NCBI GenBank assembly: GCA_022428185.1
Contig: JAKMCZ010000234.1
Span: forward strand, 1 to 6,099
Direction of reading: 5' to 3'
Source: Alphaproteobacteria bacterium
GTDB taxonomy: Bacteria; Pseudomonadota; Alphaproteobacteria; RS24
Length of the DNA: 6,099 nt
This document shows, piece after piece, positions 1 to 6,099 of this stretch; position 1 is the stretch's first letter, and the number at the start of each line of letters is the position of its first letter. The notes below the pieces were generated by a model that was not told the origin of the DNA, ran no database searches, and saw only the letters and a program-made list of their open reading frames with translations. The position numbers and the translations under genes were made by a program.

Positions 1-8
1 GGTCACGC

Positions 9-13
9 AGGAG
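9..13 (+). promoter_or_regulatory. Shine-Dalgarno site of metZ
   Basis: AGGAG lies 6 nt upstream of the ATG at position 20. This is a near-consensus ribosome binding site at normal spacing, and it supports that ATG as the true start. Too little upstream sequence is present to look for a promoter. Confidence 0.75.
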
Positions 14-19
14 ACGATT

Positions 20-1207
20 ATGACCGAAAGAAAAAAATGGCAAACGCAAACCCGCATGGTGCACGAAGGCGCTATCCGCTCACCATTTGGGGAAACCGCT
101 GAGGCGCTGTATCTGACCTCAGGTTATGTTTATGACAGCGCCGAGCAAGCCGAGGCGCGCTTTAATGAAGAAGAAGACGGCTTTATTTATTCGCGTTTCG
201 GCAATCCGACCGTGCGCGCTTTTGAAACCCGCATGATGGCTTTGGAAGGCGCTGAGGATGCGCGCGCCACCGCCACCGGCATGGCCGCCGTCACCGCCTG
301 CATGATGAGCCAGCTTGAGGCCGGTGACCATATTGTCGCCGCGCGCGCCTTATTCGGCTCATGCCGCTATGTGGTAGAAACACTCATGCCGCGCTTTGGC
401 GTCGCCTGCACTTTGGTGGATGGGCGCGACCTTGAGGCGTGGCAAGCCGCGCTGCGGCCGGAAACCAAAATCCTGTTTTTGGAAACCCCCTCCAATCCGG
501 TGTTGGAAATCATCGACATTCAGGCCGTGGCCGATATTGCCCATAATCACGGCGCGCAATTGGTTGTCGATAATGTGTTTGCGACACCGGTTTTGCAAAA
601 GCCGCTGGATTTGGGGGCGGACATCACGATTTATTCCGCGACCAAACATATTGACGGTCAAGGCCGTTGTCTGGGCGGCATTATTTTGGGTCGCAAGGAT
701 TATATTCAAGACAAGCTTGCCGGTTTTATGCGTCAAACCGGCCCCAGCCTGGCCCCGTTTAATGCTTGGGTGATGTTGAAGGCGCTTGAGACTTTGGCAT
801 TGCGGGTTCATGCCCATTGCGACAATGCCGAAAAATTGACGCAAATGCTGTCCGCCCATGAGCAGGTCGCGCAGGTTTATTATCCGCATGATAAAAATCA
901 TCCGCAATATGAGCTGGCGCAAAAGCAAATGACCCGCGGCTCAAACCTTATCGCCTTTAATCTGAAGGGTGGCAAAGCCGATGCGTTTAAGCTGGCCAAT
1001 GGGCTGGAAATTGCGCTTATCTCCAATAATTTGGGCGATGCCAAGACGCTGATTACCCATCCGGCCACCACCACCCACTCAAAATTGAGCGATGCCGCCA
1101 AGGCCGAGCTGGCCATTAGCGGCGGCACGTTGCGCGTTTCGGTCGGGCTTGAGGATGGCGATGATTTGCAAAATGATTTTGAGCAAGCCTTAGCCAAATT
1201 GGGTTAG
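20..1207 (+). CDS. metZ: O-succinylhomoserine sulfhydrylase (MetZ)
   Basis: A cytoplasmic PLP enzyme of the Cys/Met metabolism (fold type I, cystathionine gamma-synthase-like) family. The predicted reaction is O-succinylhomoserine plus sulfide to homocysteine plus succinate, the direct-sulfhydrylation route to methionine. Its 395 residues match the usual family length of about 390-400. Visible motifs are YSRFGNPT (57-64), the cofactor phosphate loop around TGM (86-88), TPSNP (156-160), VVDN with the pyridine-binding Asp184, the lysine motif SATKHIDGQGR with Schiff-base Lys209, NNLGD (336-340), HPATTTHS (347-354) and LRVSVGLED with substrate-carboxylate Arg372. IDGQGR after the lysine is typical of MetZ rather than of MetB or MetY, although acyl-group preference (succinyl or acetyl) cannot be proven by reading. 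The start is backed by AGGAG at 9-13. The gene ends in TAG, and apaG follows after 48 nt with no terminator-like hairpin between them. I recall metZ-apaG adjacency as common in Alphaproteobacteria. Confidence 0.93.
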   Translation: MTERKKWQTQTRMVHEGAIRSPFGETAEALYLTSGYVYDSAEQAEARFNEEEDGFIYSRFGNPTVRAFETRMMALEGAEDARATATGMAAVTACMMSQLEAGDHIVAARALFGSCRYVVETLMPRFGVACTLVDGRDLEAWQAALRPETKILFLETPSNPVLEIIDIQAVADIAHNHGAQLVVDNVFATPVLQKPLDLGADITIYSATKHIDGQGRCLGGIILGRKDYIQDKLAGFMRQTGPSLAPFNAWVMLKALETLALRVHAHCDNAEKLTQMLSAHEQVAQVYYPHDKNHPQYELAQKQMTRGSNLIAFNLKGGKADAFKLANGLEIALISNNLGDAKTLITHPATTTHSKLSDAAKAELAISGGTLRVSVGLEDGDDLQNDFEQALAKLG

Positions 1208-1255
1208 ACTAAAGCGGCGAAAGCAGTCCGTGGTCAGGCAAGGGATAAAGGCGGC

Positions 1256-1648
1256 ATGCAAAAAGCGGTGACGCGCGATATTTCGGTTTCGGTAGAAACC
1301 CGTTTTCTGGAAGGCGACAGCGATCCGGATGCGGCCTATTTTGTCTGGGCCTATCGCATCACCATTGAAAATTTGGGCCATGAGACGGTGCAATTATTGA
1401 CCCGCCATTGGCAAATCACCGACGCTCAAGGCCGCTTGCAAGAAGTGCGTGGCGAGGGCGTGGTGGGCGAACAACCGACGCTTGTGCCCGGCAGCACATT
1501 TACTTATTCCTCGGGCACACCGCTATCCACCGCATCGGGTTTTATGTTGGGCAGTTACGGCATGCGCACGCAAGAGGGCGAGCGTTTTGACATTGAAGTG
1601 CCCGCCTTTTCGCTGGACAGCCCGCATGAATGCGGGAACATAAATTAA
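1256..1648 (+). CDS. apaG: ApaG family protein (Co2+/Mg2+ efflux protein ApaG)
   Basis: A small single-domain protein of 130 residues, close to the family's usual 125-130. ApaG proteins adopt a fibronectin-III-like beta sandwich. Their biochemical role is unsettled: the name comes from the E. coli apaGH operon, and the 'Co2+/Mg2+ efflux' label comes from a mutant phenotype in Salmonella. Family marks are VWAYRITIENLG (30-41), the turn TRHWQITDAQGR (49-60), the signature EVRGEGVVGEQP (63-74), a PGSTFTYSSGTPL stretch (78-90) and the terminal VPAFSLDSP (115-123). No signal peptide or membrane segment is seen. The ATG is preceded only by a modest purine-rich region (AGGGATAAAGG, 1241-1251), so translation may depend partly on metZ upstream. 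It lies 48 nt after metZ and 3 nt before trkH, consistent with co-transcription. The last codons form a hairpin, described separately. Confidence 0.92.
   Translation: MQKAVTRDISVSVETRFLEGDSDPDAAYFVWAYRITIENLGHETVQLLTRHWQITDAQGRLQEVRGEGVVGEQPTLVPGSTFTYSSGTPLSTASGFMLGSYGMRTQEGERFDIEVPAFSLDSPHECGNIN
1621..1636 (+). repeat. Perfect inverted repeat (hairpin) at the apaG 3' end
   Basis: CCCGCA at 1621-1626 pairs with TGCGGG at 1631-1636 around a TGAA loop, giving a 6-bp GC-rich stem that could form in mRNA. It falls in the variable C-terminal codons of apaG and ends 15 nt before the trkH ATG. The bases after it are AT-rich but have no T-run, so it is a poor candidate for an intrinsic terminator. 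A role in translational coupling or mRNA processing is inference only. Confidence 0.5.
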
Positions 1649-1651
1649 TCC

Positions 1652-3097
1652 ATGAGCGATAATCGAACCATATTCTTCATTATCGGCCTGCTGCTGGCGG
1701 CGGTCTCGGGCGGCATGTTGCTGCCCGCAACCATTAATGCCATAAGCGGCCATAGCGATTGGCAGGTGTTCATCGGCTGTGCGCTGGTGACCGGCTTTAT
1801 TGCCGGTGCGCTCATCCTCACCAATCGCGGAAAATTGCCGCCGCTTTCGGTGAAACAAGCCTTCACCCTGACCAGCCTGTCATGGCTGGCCCTGACCGGC
1901 TTTGCCGCTTTGCCCTTTGCTTTTGGCGAATTGGATATGAGCTATACGGATGCGTTTTTTGAGGCCATGTCAGGCCTGACCACCACAGGCGCCACCGTGA
2001 TAACCAACTTGGACAGCGCTCCGCCCGGCATTTTATTATGGCGCGCGCTTTTGCAATGGTTTGGCGGCATTGGCATTATTGTTATGGCGATATCGGTTCT
2101 GCCCATGCTGAATATTGGCGGCATGCAATTATTCCGCCTTGAAAGCTCCGACACATCGGAAAAAATCCTGCCGCGCACGGCGCAGATTGCCGGTTCCATT
2201 ACGCGGCTTTATTTCGGCATTACATTGGCCTGCATGGTGTCTTATCTGGCGGCCGGTATGGAAGTGTTTGATGCCATTGCCCATGCCATGACGACGATTG
2301 CGACGGGCGGCTTTTCAACCCGCAACGACAGCCTCGGCGCATTTGGCGCGCCGGTGGCTATGGTGGCGATATTTTTCATGCTGGTTTCTGCCGTGCCCTT
2401 TGTCGCCTATCTGCAATTGGTGAATCGCAAATTTGATAAATTTGTGCGCGACGAGCAAATCCGCACTTTCTTTTTATTGGCTCTGGCGGCGGCGAGCATG
2501 ATGTGGATTTATCAATTGGCCATGACCGGTGACAGCGCGGGCGCGGCCCTTTTATCCGCCGCCTTTAACACCACATCGATTTTGACCGGCACGGGCTATG
2601 CAACCGCCGATTACAGCGCATGGGGCCCATTCGCCATTTCAATGTTTTTCATTCTGACCTTTATCGGCGGCTGCGCCGGTTCAACGGCTTGCGGGCTGAA
2701 AATCTTTCGCCTGCAAGTGGTGGTAAAAGCGGGCTGGCGCTATATCCGCCAATTGACCCGTCCCAATGGGGTTTTCGTCATTCGCTATAATGGGCGCTTG
2801 CTCGACGATGATGTCGCCAATTCAGTGGTCGCTTTTGTGCTGATATTCATTCTGACTTTTATCGCCGTGGCGACCTCGCTGAGCTTGATGGGGCTCGACC
2901 CGTTAACGGCGCTGTCGGCCGCCGCCGCCGCCATTGCCAATGTCGGCCCGGGCCTCGGCCCCGAAATCGGCCCGTCGGGCACTTATGCCGGTCTGCCCAA
3001 TCAAGCCAAATGGGTGCTGGCATTCGGCATGCTTTTGGGTCGGCTTGAATTTTTGACCGTGTTGGTTTTATTCGCGCCCAGCTTCTGGCGTCGCTGA
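1652..3097 (+). CDS. trkH: Trk-type potassium uptake protein, membrane subunit (TrkH)
   Basis: The K+-translocating inner-membrane subunit of a Trk/Ktr system, 481 residues, normal for TrkH (about 480-500). Like the family, it shows repeated membrane-pore-membrane units with four filter loops: TTTGAT (110-115), ATGGFST (217-223), LTGTGY (311-316) and NVGPGLG (430-436), each carrying filter glycine. Further marks are WRALLQWFGGIGI (130-142), GGCAGSTACGLKIFR (339-353) and the last helix with GRLEFLTVLVLF (463-474), whose Arg464 is the conserved pore-side basic residue. Hydrophobic helices begin near residues 7, 37, 70, 126, 182, 235, 270, 328, 390 and 453. The ATG is 3 nt after the apaG stop with no clear Shine-Dalgarno, which suggests translational coupling. 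The usual TrkA partner is not in the window. The 3' end overlaps the convergent RND gene by 30 bp. The exact subtype (TrkH, TrkG or TrkI) is not resolvable here. Confidence 0.93.
   Translation: MSDNRTIFFIIGLLLAAVSGGMLLPATINAISGHSDWQVFIGCALVTGFIAGALILTNRGKLPPLSVKQAFTLTSLSWLALTGFAALPFAFGELDMSYTDAFFEAMSGLTTTGATVITNLDSAPPGILLWRALLQWFGGIGIIVMAISVLPMLNIGGMQLFRLESSDTSEKILPRTAQIAGSITRLYFGITLACMVSYLAAGMEVFDAIAHAMTTIATGGFSTRNDSLGAFGAPVAMVAIFFMLVSAVPFVAYLQLVNRKFDKFVRDEQIRTFFLLALAAASMMWIYQLAMTGDSAGAALLSAAFNTTSILTGTGYATADYSAWGPFAISMFFILTFIGGCAGSTACGLKIFRLQVVVKAGWRYIRQLTRPNGVFVIRYNGRLLDDDVANSVVAFVLIFILTFIAVATSLSLMGLDPLTALSAAAAAIANVGPGLGPEIGPSGTYAGLPNQAKWVLAFGMLLGRLEFLTVLVLFAPSFWRR
3068..3097. other. Convergent 3' coding overlap of trkH and the RND gene
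   Basis: The last nine sense codons plus TGA stop of trkH share 30 bp with the last nine sense codons plus TAA stop of the RND gene. Codon boundaries coincide on the two strands: trkH Leu473 (TTA, 3068-3070) is the complement of the pump's TAA, and the trkH TGA (3095-3097) is the complement of a pump TCA serine codon. There is no intergenic space for a shared terminator, and no hairpin with a T-run is seen close by on either strand. Confidence 0.9.
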
Positions 3098-6000
3098 GGG
3101 CTGATAGCTGATCGGCTCTTGCGGCATGCCGCGCCAACGCCCGACCAAATGGCGAATATCCTCTTGAATGCCCAAAACGCTGGGCACCAAAAACAGCACA
3201 ATCAGGCTGGCAAAGCCCAACCCCCAGGCAATGGTGATGACCATGGGCAGCAAGAATTGCGCCTGCACGCTGGTCTCAAACAAGAGCGGAGCCAATCCCA
3301 AAACCGTGGTCAGAGAGGTAAGGGTGACGGCGCGCAAACGGTCGCAAATGCCGTTAATCACCGCCATGCGTAAATCCTCGCCCTCGCTTTGGCGTTCATC
3401 AATGCGGCTGATAAGAATAATCGAATTATTGACCAATATGCCCGACAGGCCCAGCAGGCCGACAAGGCTCAAAAAGGTCAGGTCAAAGCCTTGCACATAA
3501 TGCCCCGTCACCATGCCGATAAGGCCGAAGGGAATGACTGACATAATGATAATCGGGCGCGAATAGCTGGCAAAAACAAAAGCCAGAACAATGTAAATCA
3601 AGGACAGGCCGACCACCGCGCCGACCCGCAACCCGCCCATTGTCTCGGCTTGCTCTTGATTGCGCCCGCCAAAGCTGAAGCTGATATTATATTTCGCCGC
3701 CACTTGCGGCAGCGTCGTCGCGGCCATGTCTTGCAGCACATCATTCGGGTCGCCTGCATCATCGTCATAATCGGCAATCACCGAGACCGCCACTTGCCCA
3801 TCCGTGCGGCGCACAGATGAAAAGCCGGGCTTTTCGATAATATCCACCACCTCGGTCAGCGGCACATAGCGCGGCGCGCCATTGGCCGTCATACTGCCCG
3901 GCACGGGCAGGTCAATATCGGCCAATTGTTTCGGGCTTGCGCCATCGCGCGGTTGCAAGACGCGCAAAGTGACTTCCTCATCGCCGCGCGCAAAACGTTT
4001 GCCAATCGCGCCTTCCAAATTGGCGCGGGTCAGATTGCCCACCATTGCATTGGTAAAGCCCAAAGCCGCGCCTTGTCGGTTCACTTCCAGCAGCAATTCC
4101 TGCTTATTATAAAATAAGTCATCACGCGCCCGCGAAATGCCGGCATAATCTTCCAGCTTTTGGCGCACCTCCAAAGCGGCTTTTTTCAGCGTCTCAGGAT
4201 CGGCATTTTGCAGGCGAATATCAATATCGCGCCCGGGCGGGCCGCCGCGTTGCTCGCGAATAAACACATAACGCAGACCCGCAATATCGGGCACTAATTC
4301 TTCCCATTGTTTGACAATGTCTTTGGTACGAATGCTGCGCGCCTCGCTGGCCGTCAGTTCGGCGGTGATTAAAGCGCGCTCCTCGCCCGTGGTTGTGCCG
4401 GTTGTGCCGATTTGCGTGAACATCACGGAAATCAGTTTTTCCTCAGCCTCGGGACCGGCTGTGGCGAGCAGCTTGGCCTCAGCGTCATAAAGCGCTTTTT
4501 CAATCAGCTTGGTGCTTTGATGCGTTTCGGCGCGTTTTGTGCCGGGTTGGAAGAACACATAAGCATTCACCACTTCGCCTTCGGGCGATGGGAAAAACCG
4601 GAACGGCACGCGCCCGCCCGCCAACAGGCCGACGCAAATAATCAATATTGCGAGACCCGCCGCCGCCGTTGTGTAGCGATTATCATAAACCGCGGTGACA
4701 AAACGCTTAAAGCGATTGGCGCGAAAATGTTCAAACCGGTCAAGAAATGCCTTGCGAATACCGCGCCGCTCTTTGCGCGGTTTCTTCAGCGCATGGCTCA
4801 AATGGCCAGGCAATACGAAAAAACATTCAATCAGGCTGGCCACCAAAACACTGAACAAGACCAGCGGAATGGCGCGGACAAACTGCCCCGTCACACCGGT
4901 AATGAGGAGCATGGGAATAAACGCCGCCAAAGTCGTGAGCGCCGCCGCGGTAATGGGCAGCATCATGCGCAAGGCCCCGCCCTCGGCAGCGGTTTGCGCA
5001 TCCGCGCCGCGCTCAGTCAGCGTGGCGGCGTGTTCGCCCACCACAATGGCATCATCGACAATAATACCAATGGTCATAATCAGCGCGAAAAGCGACAGCA
5101 TGTTAATCGTCATATCGAGATAGAGCATCACCCCAAAGGTCGCCATGAGCGATGCCGGAATGCCCGCCGCCACCCAAAAGGCAATGCGGCCATTGAGGAA
5201 TAGGAATAAAATGCACAAGACCAAAAACATGCCGCCCAGCCCGTTCACCAGCAGCACATTGATGCGCTGGCGAATTTTATCGGCATTCACATCAAAGATT
5301 TCGACTCTCAATGTCGGCGGCAAGGAGGGCAGTGTCTCGGCAATATAGGCGCGCACGGCATCGGTCATTTCCAGCGCATCGCCGTTTTTTGTGCGTTGCA
5401 TGGTCAAGCGAATGGCGCGGTCTTCACCACGCCAGCCCTCGGCCGCATTGGCATCAAATGTCTCATAAACCCGCGCCACATCACCGACCTTAATTTGGCG
5501 GCCATCGGCTGAACTGCGCAGGCTAATCTCGCGCACATCGCCGGCGGTTTGCGCCAAGCCTACAGCGCGCACTTGACGCTCAACCTCGCCGCGCAAAATA
5601 CCGCCCGGCACATCAAGCGATGAACCGGCCAGCTTATCGGCAATATCTTGCGCCGTCATATCATAGCGACGTAATTGCGCGGCCCGCGCCTCGACCCAAA
5701 TTTCTTCGTCGCGAAATCCGTTCATCACGACTTTATCAATACCCACATTCAGCAAGCCATCGCGCAATTGCTTGGCATAGGCGCGCAAAGCGCGCTCCTC
5801 AAACGGGCCGGAGAGCAGCACAGAGACGACCGGCTCAAAAAAAGTGGTCTGCGAGATAATCGGTTTTTCCGCATCCTTGGGCAATGTGGTGATGGCATTG
5901 ACCGCCGCTTCGACATCACCGACGGCTTTTTGAATATCGGCTTCGGGGTAAAACTCAACCGTGATGGCAGCAAAGCCGGTGCGCGAGATGGATTTAAATT

Positions 6001-6099
6001 CCTTCACGCCATCGATAAAGCGCACTTCCGGTTGAATTGTGGCGACGATATTTTTATCGACATCCTGCGCCGTCGCACCGGGCCATGGCACATTAATAT
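3068..6099 (-). CDS. RND efflux transporter permease subunit (HAE-1-like), 5' end outside the window
   Basis: An inner-membrane, proton-driven exporter of the AcrB/MexB superfamily. About 1010 residues are present. The reading frame stays open to the right edge (INVPWPGAT), so the apparent GTG start at 6091 is internal and roughly 40-50 residues, including the first helix, are missing. Counting from that GTG codon as residue 1: periplasmic porter domain to about 275, helices 2-6 at about 276-428, a basic cytoplasmic linker (434-462), helix 7 near 472-492, a second periplasmic domain to about 815 (with GGPPG at 616-620), helices 8-12 at about 822-972, and a short polar tail. Helix 4 has the proton-relay pair Asp346-Asp347 in GIIVDDAIVVGEH. 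Helix 10 reads GILVNNSIILI, with Asn888 where AcrB has Lys940. Arg918 and Thr925 match AcrB Arg971 and Thr978. Substrate is unknown. An adaptor (AcrA-like) gene might lie upstream, beyond the right edge. Confidence 0.93.
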   Translation of the reverse strand, partial: INVPWPGATAQDVDKNIVATIQPEVRFIDGVKEFKSISRTGFAAITVEFYPEADIQKAVGDVEAAVNAITTLPKDAEKPIISQTTFFEPVVSVLLSGPFEERALRAYAKQLRDGLLNVGIDKVVMNGFRDEEIWVEARAAQLRRYDMTAQDIADKLAGSSLDVPGGILRGEVERQVRAVGLAQTAGDVREISLRSSADGRQIKVGDVARVYETFDANAAEGWRGEDRAIRLTMQRTKNGDALEMTDAVRAYIAETLPSLPPTLRVEIFDVNADKIRQRINVLLVNGLGGMFLVLCILFLFLNGRIAFWVAAGIPASLMATFGVMLYLDMTINMLSLFALIMTIGIIVDDAIVVGEHAATLTERGADAQTAAEGGALRMMLPITAAALTTLAAFIPMLLITGVTGQFVRAIPLVLFSVLVASLIECFFVLPGHLSHALKKPRKERRGIRKAFLDRFEHFRANRFKRFVTAVYDNRYTTAAAGLAILIICVGLLAGGRVPFRFFPSPEGEVVNAYVFFQPGTKRAETHQSTKLIEKALYDAEAKLLATAGPEAEEKLISVMFTQIGTTGTTTGEERALITAELTASEARSIRTKDIVKQWEELVPDIAGLRYVFIREQRGGPPGRDIDIRLQNADPETLKKAALEVRQKLEDYAGISRARDDLFYNKQELLLEVNRQGAALGFTNAMVGNLTRANLEGAIGKRFARGDEEVTLRVLQPRDGASPKQLADIDLPVPGSMTANGAPRYVPLTEVVDIIEKPGFSSVRRTDGQVAVSVIADYDDDAGDPNDVLQDMAATTLPQVAAKYNISFSFGGRNQEQAETMGGLRVGAVVGLSLIYIVLAFVFASYSRPIIIMSVIPFGLIGMVTGHYVQGFDLTFLSLVGLLGLSGILVNNSIILISRIDERQSEGEDLRMAVINGICDRLRAVTLTSLTTVLGLAPLLFETSVQAQFLLPMVITIAWGLGFASLIVLFLVPSVLGIQEDIRHLVGRWRGMPQEPISYQPSATPEAGRE
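3121..3132. repeat. 12-bp perfect palindrome inside the RND gene's 3' end
   Basis: GCGGCATGCCGC is its own reverse complement. It lies in the pump's C-terminal tail codons (around Met989), 24 bp past the trkH stop. With no unpaired loop it would make only a weak RNA hairpin, and no T-run follows on either strand, so a terminator role is not supported. A chance occurrence is plausible. Confidence 0.3.
3819..3835. repeat. 8-bp inverted repeat inside the RND gene
   Basis: GAAAAGCC and GGCTTTTC flank a single G. As RNA, a 7-bp stem with a 3-nt loop is possible on either strand, with the T-rich arm giving it a superficial terminator look. It encodes Glu-Lys-Pro-Gly-Phe-Ser (753-758) in the second periplasmic domain, so coding constraint may fully explain it. 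Confidence 0.3.

Noticed and set aside
396..773. 125-codon plus-strand frame inside metZ
   Set aside because: It is an out-of-frame shadow rich in Trp, Arg and Pro, and it lies wholly within metZ.
359..928. 189-codon open frame on the minus strand opposite metZ
   Set aside because: It is antisense to the catalytic core of MetZ, has no family motif, and is explained by codon bias in metZ.
1208..1255. Search for a terminator or promoter between metZ and apaG
   Set aside because: Only a 4-bp complementary pair was seen, with no T-run and no convincing -35/-10 pair, so no feature was called.
4412..5203. 263-codon open frame on the plus strand opposite the RND gene
   Set aside because: It is fully antisense to a strongly supported RND permease region, including the Asp-pair helix. 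Its product is rich in His, Arg, Gln and Asn with no recognisable domain, as expected for the shadow of a GC-biased gene.
5781..5795. GCGCGC-AAA-GCGCGC inverted repeat in the RND gene
   Set aside because: It encodes Arg-Ala-Leu-Arg-Ala, for which alternating GC codons are expected. No T-run or other regulatory context is present.
6089..6091. GTG at 6091 as the RND start codon
   Set aside because: The frame continues open to the edge, and the residues there (INVPWPGAT) match the conserved segment that follows the first helix in RND pumps. The true start is therefore outside the window.

Overview
The window looks like ordinary chromosomal DNA from an alphaproteobacterium. The case rests on protein character (a MetZ-type O-succinylhomoserine sulfhydrylase, an ApaG ending in the FSLDSP...N style, an alphaproteobacterial-looking TrkH), on metZ and apaG being neighbours, which I recall as common in that class, and on moderately GC-rich DNA with mixed codon choice (TTG, ATT, AAT, GAT and CAA are frequent beside GCC, GGC and CGC). 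The genus cannot be named from sequence alone.

Layout: positions 1-3097 hold three plus-strand genes, metZ (20-1207), apaG (1256-1648) and trkH (1652-3097), with gaps of 48 and 3 nt. They could share one transcript. No promoter is visible, because only 19 nt precede metZ, so the operon may begin outside the window. On the minus strand, 3068-6099 is one long gene for an inner-membrane RND (HAE-1-like) efflux pump. Its 5' end, with the first transmembrane helix, lies beyond the right edge. The two transcription units converge and their coding regions overlap by 30 bp.

Roles: MetZ makes homocysteine from O-succinylhomoserine and sulfide. ApaG is a small conserved protein of uncertain role. TrkH is the membrane subunit of a K+ uptake system that normally needs a TrkA-type regulatory subunit, which is not in the window. 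The RND protein would need a periplasmic adaptor and an outer-membrane channel, neither of which is in the window. No functional link between the plus-strand genes and the pump is evident.

Coding density is close to 100%. There is no gene-free stretch over 50 bases, and I saw no tRNA, rRNA, CRISPR array, insertion sequence or phage signature. I found no new biological system. The points worth a second look are small: the in-register convergent overlap, a hairpin at the apaG/trkH junction where trkH lacks a clear Shine-Dalgarno, and a pump that appears to lack the usual proton-relay lysine.
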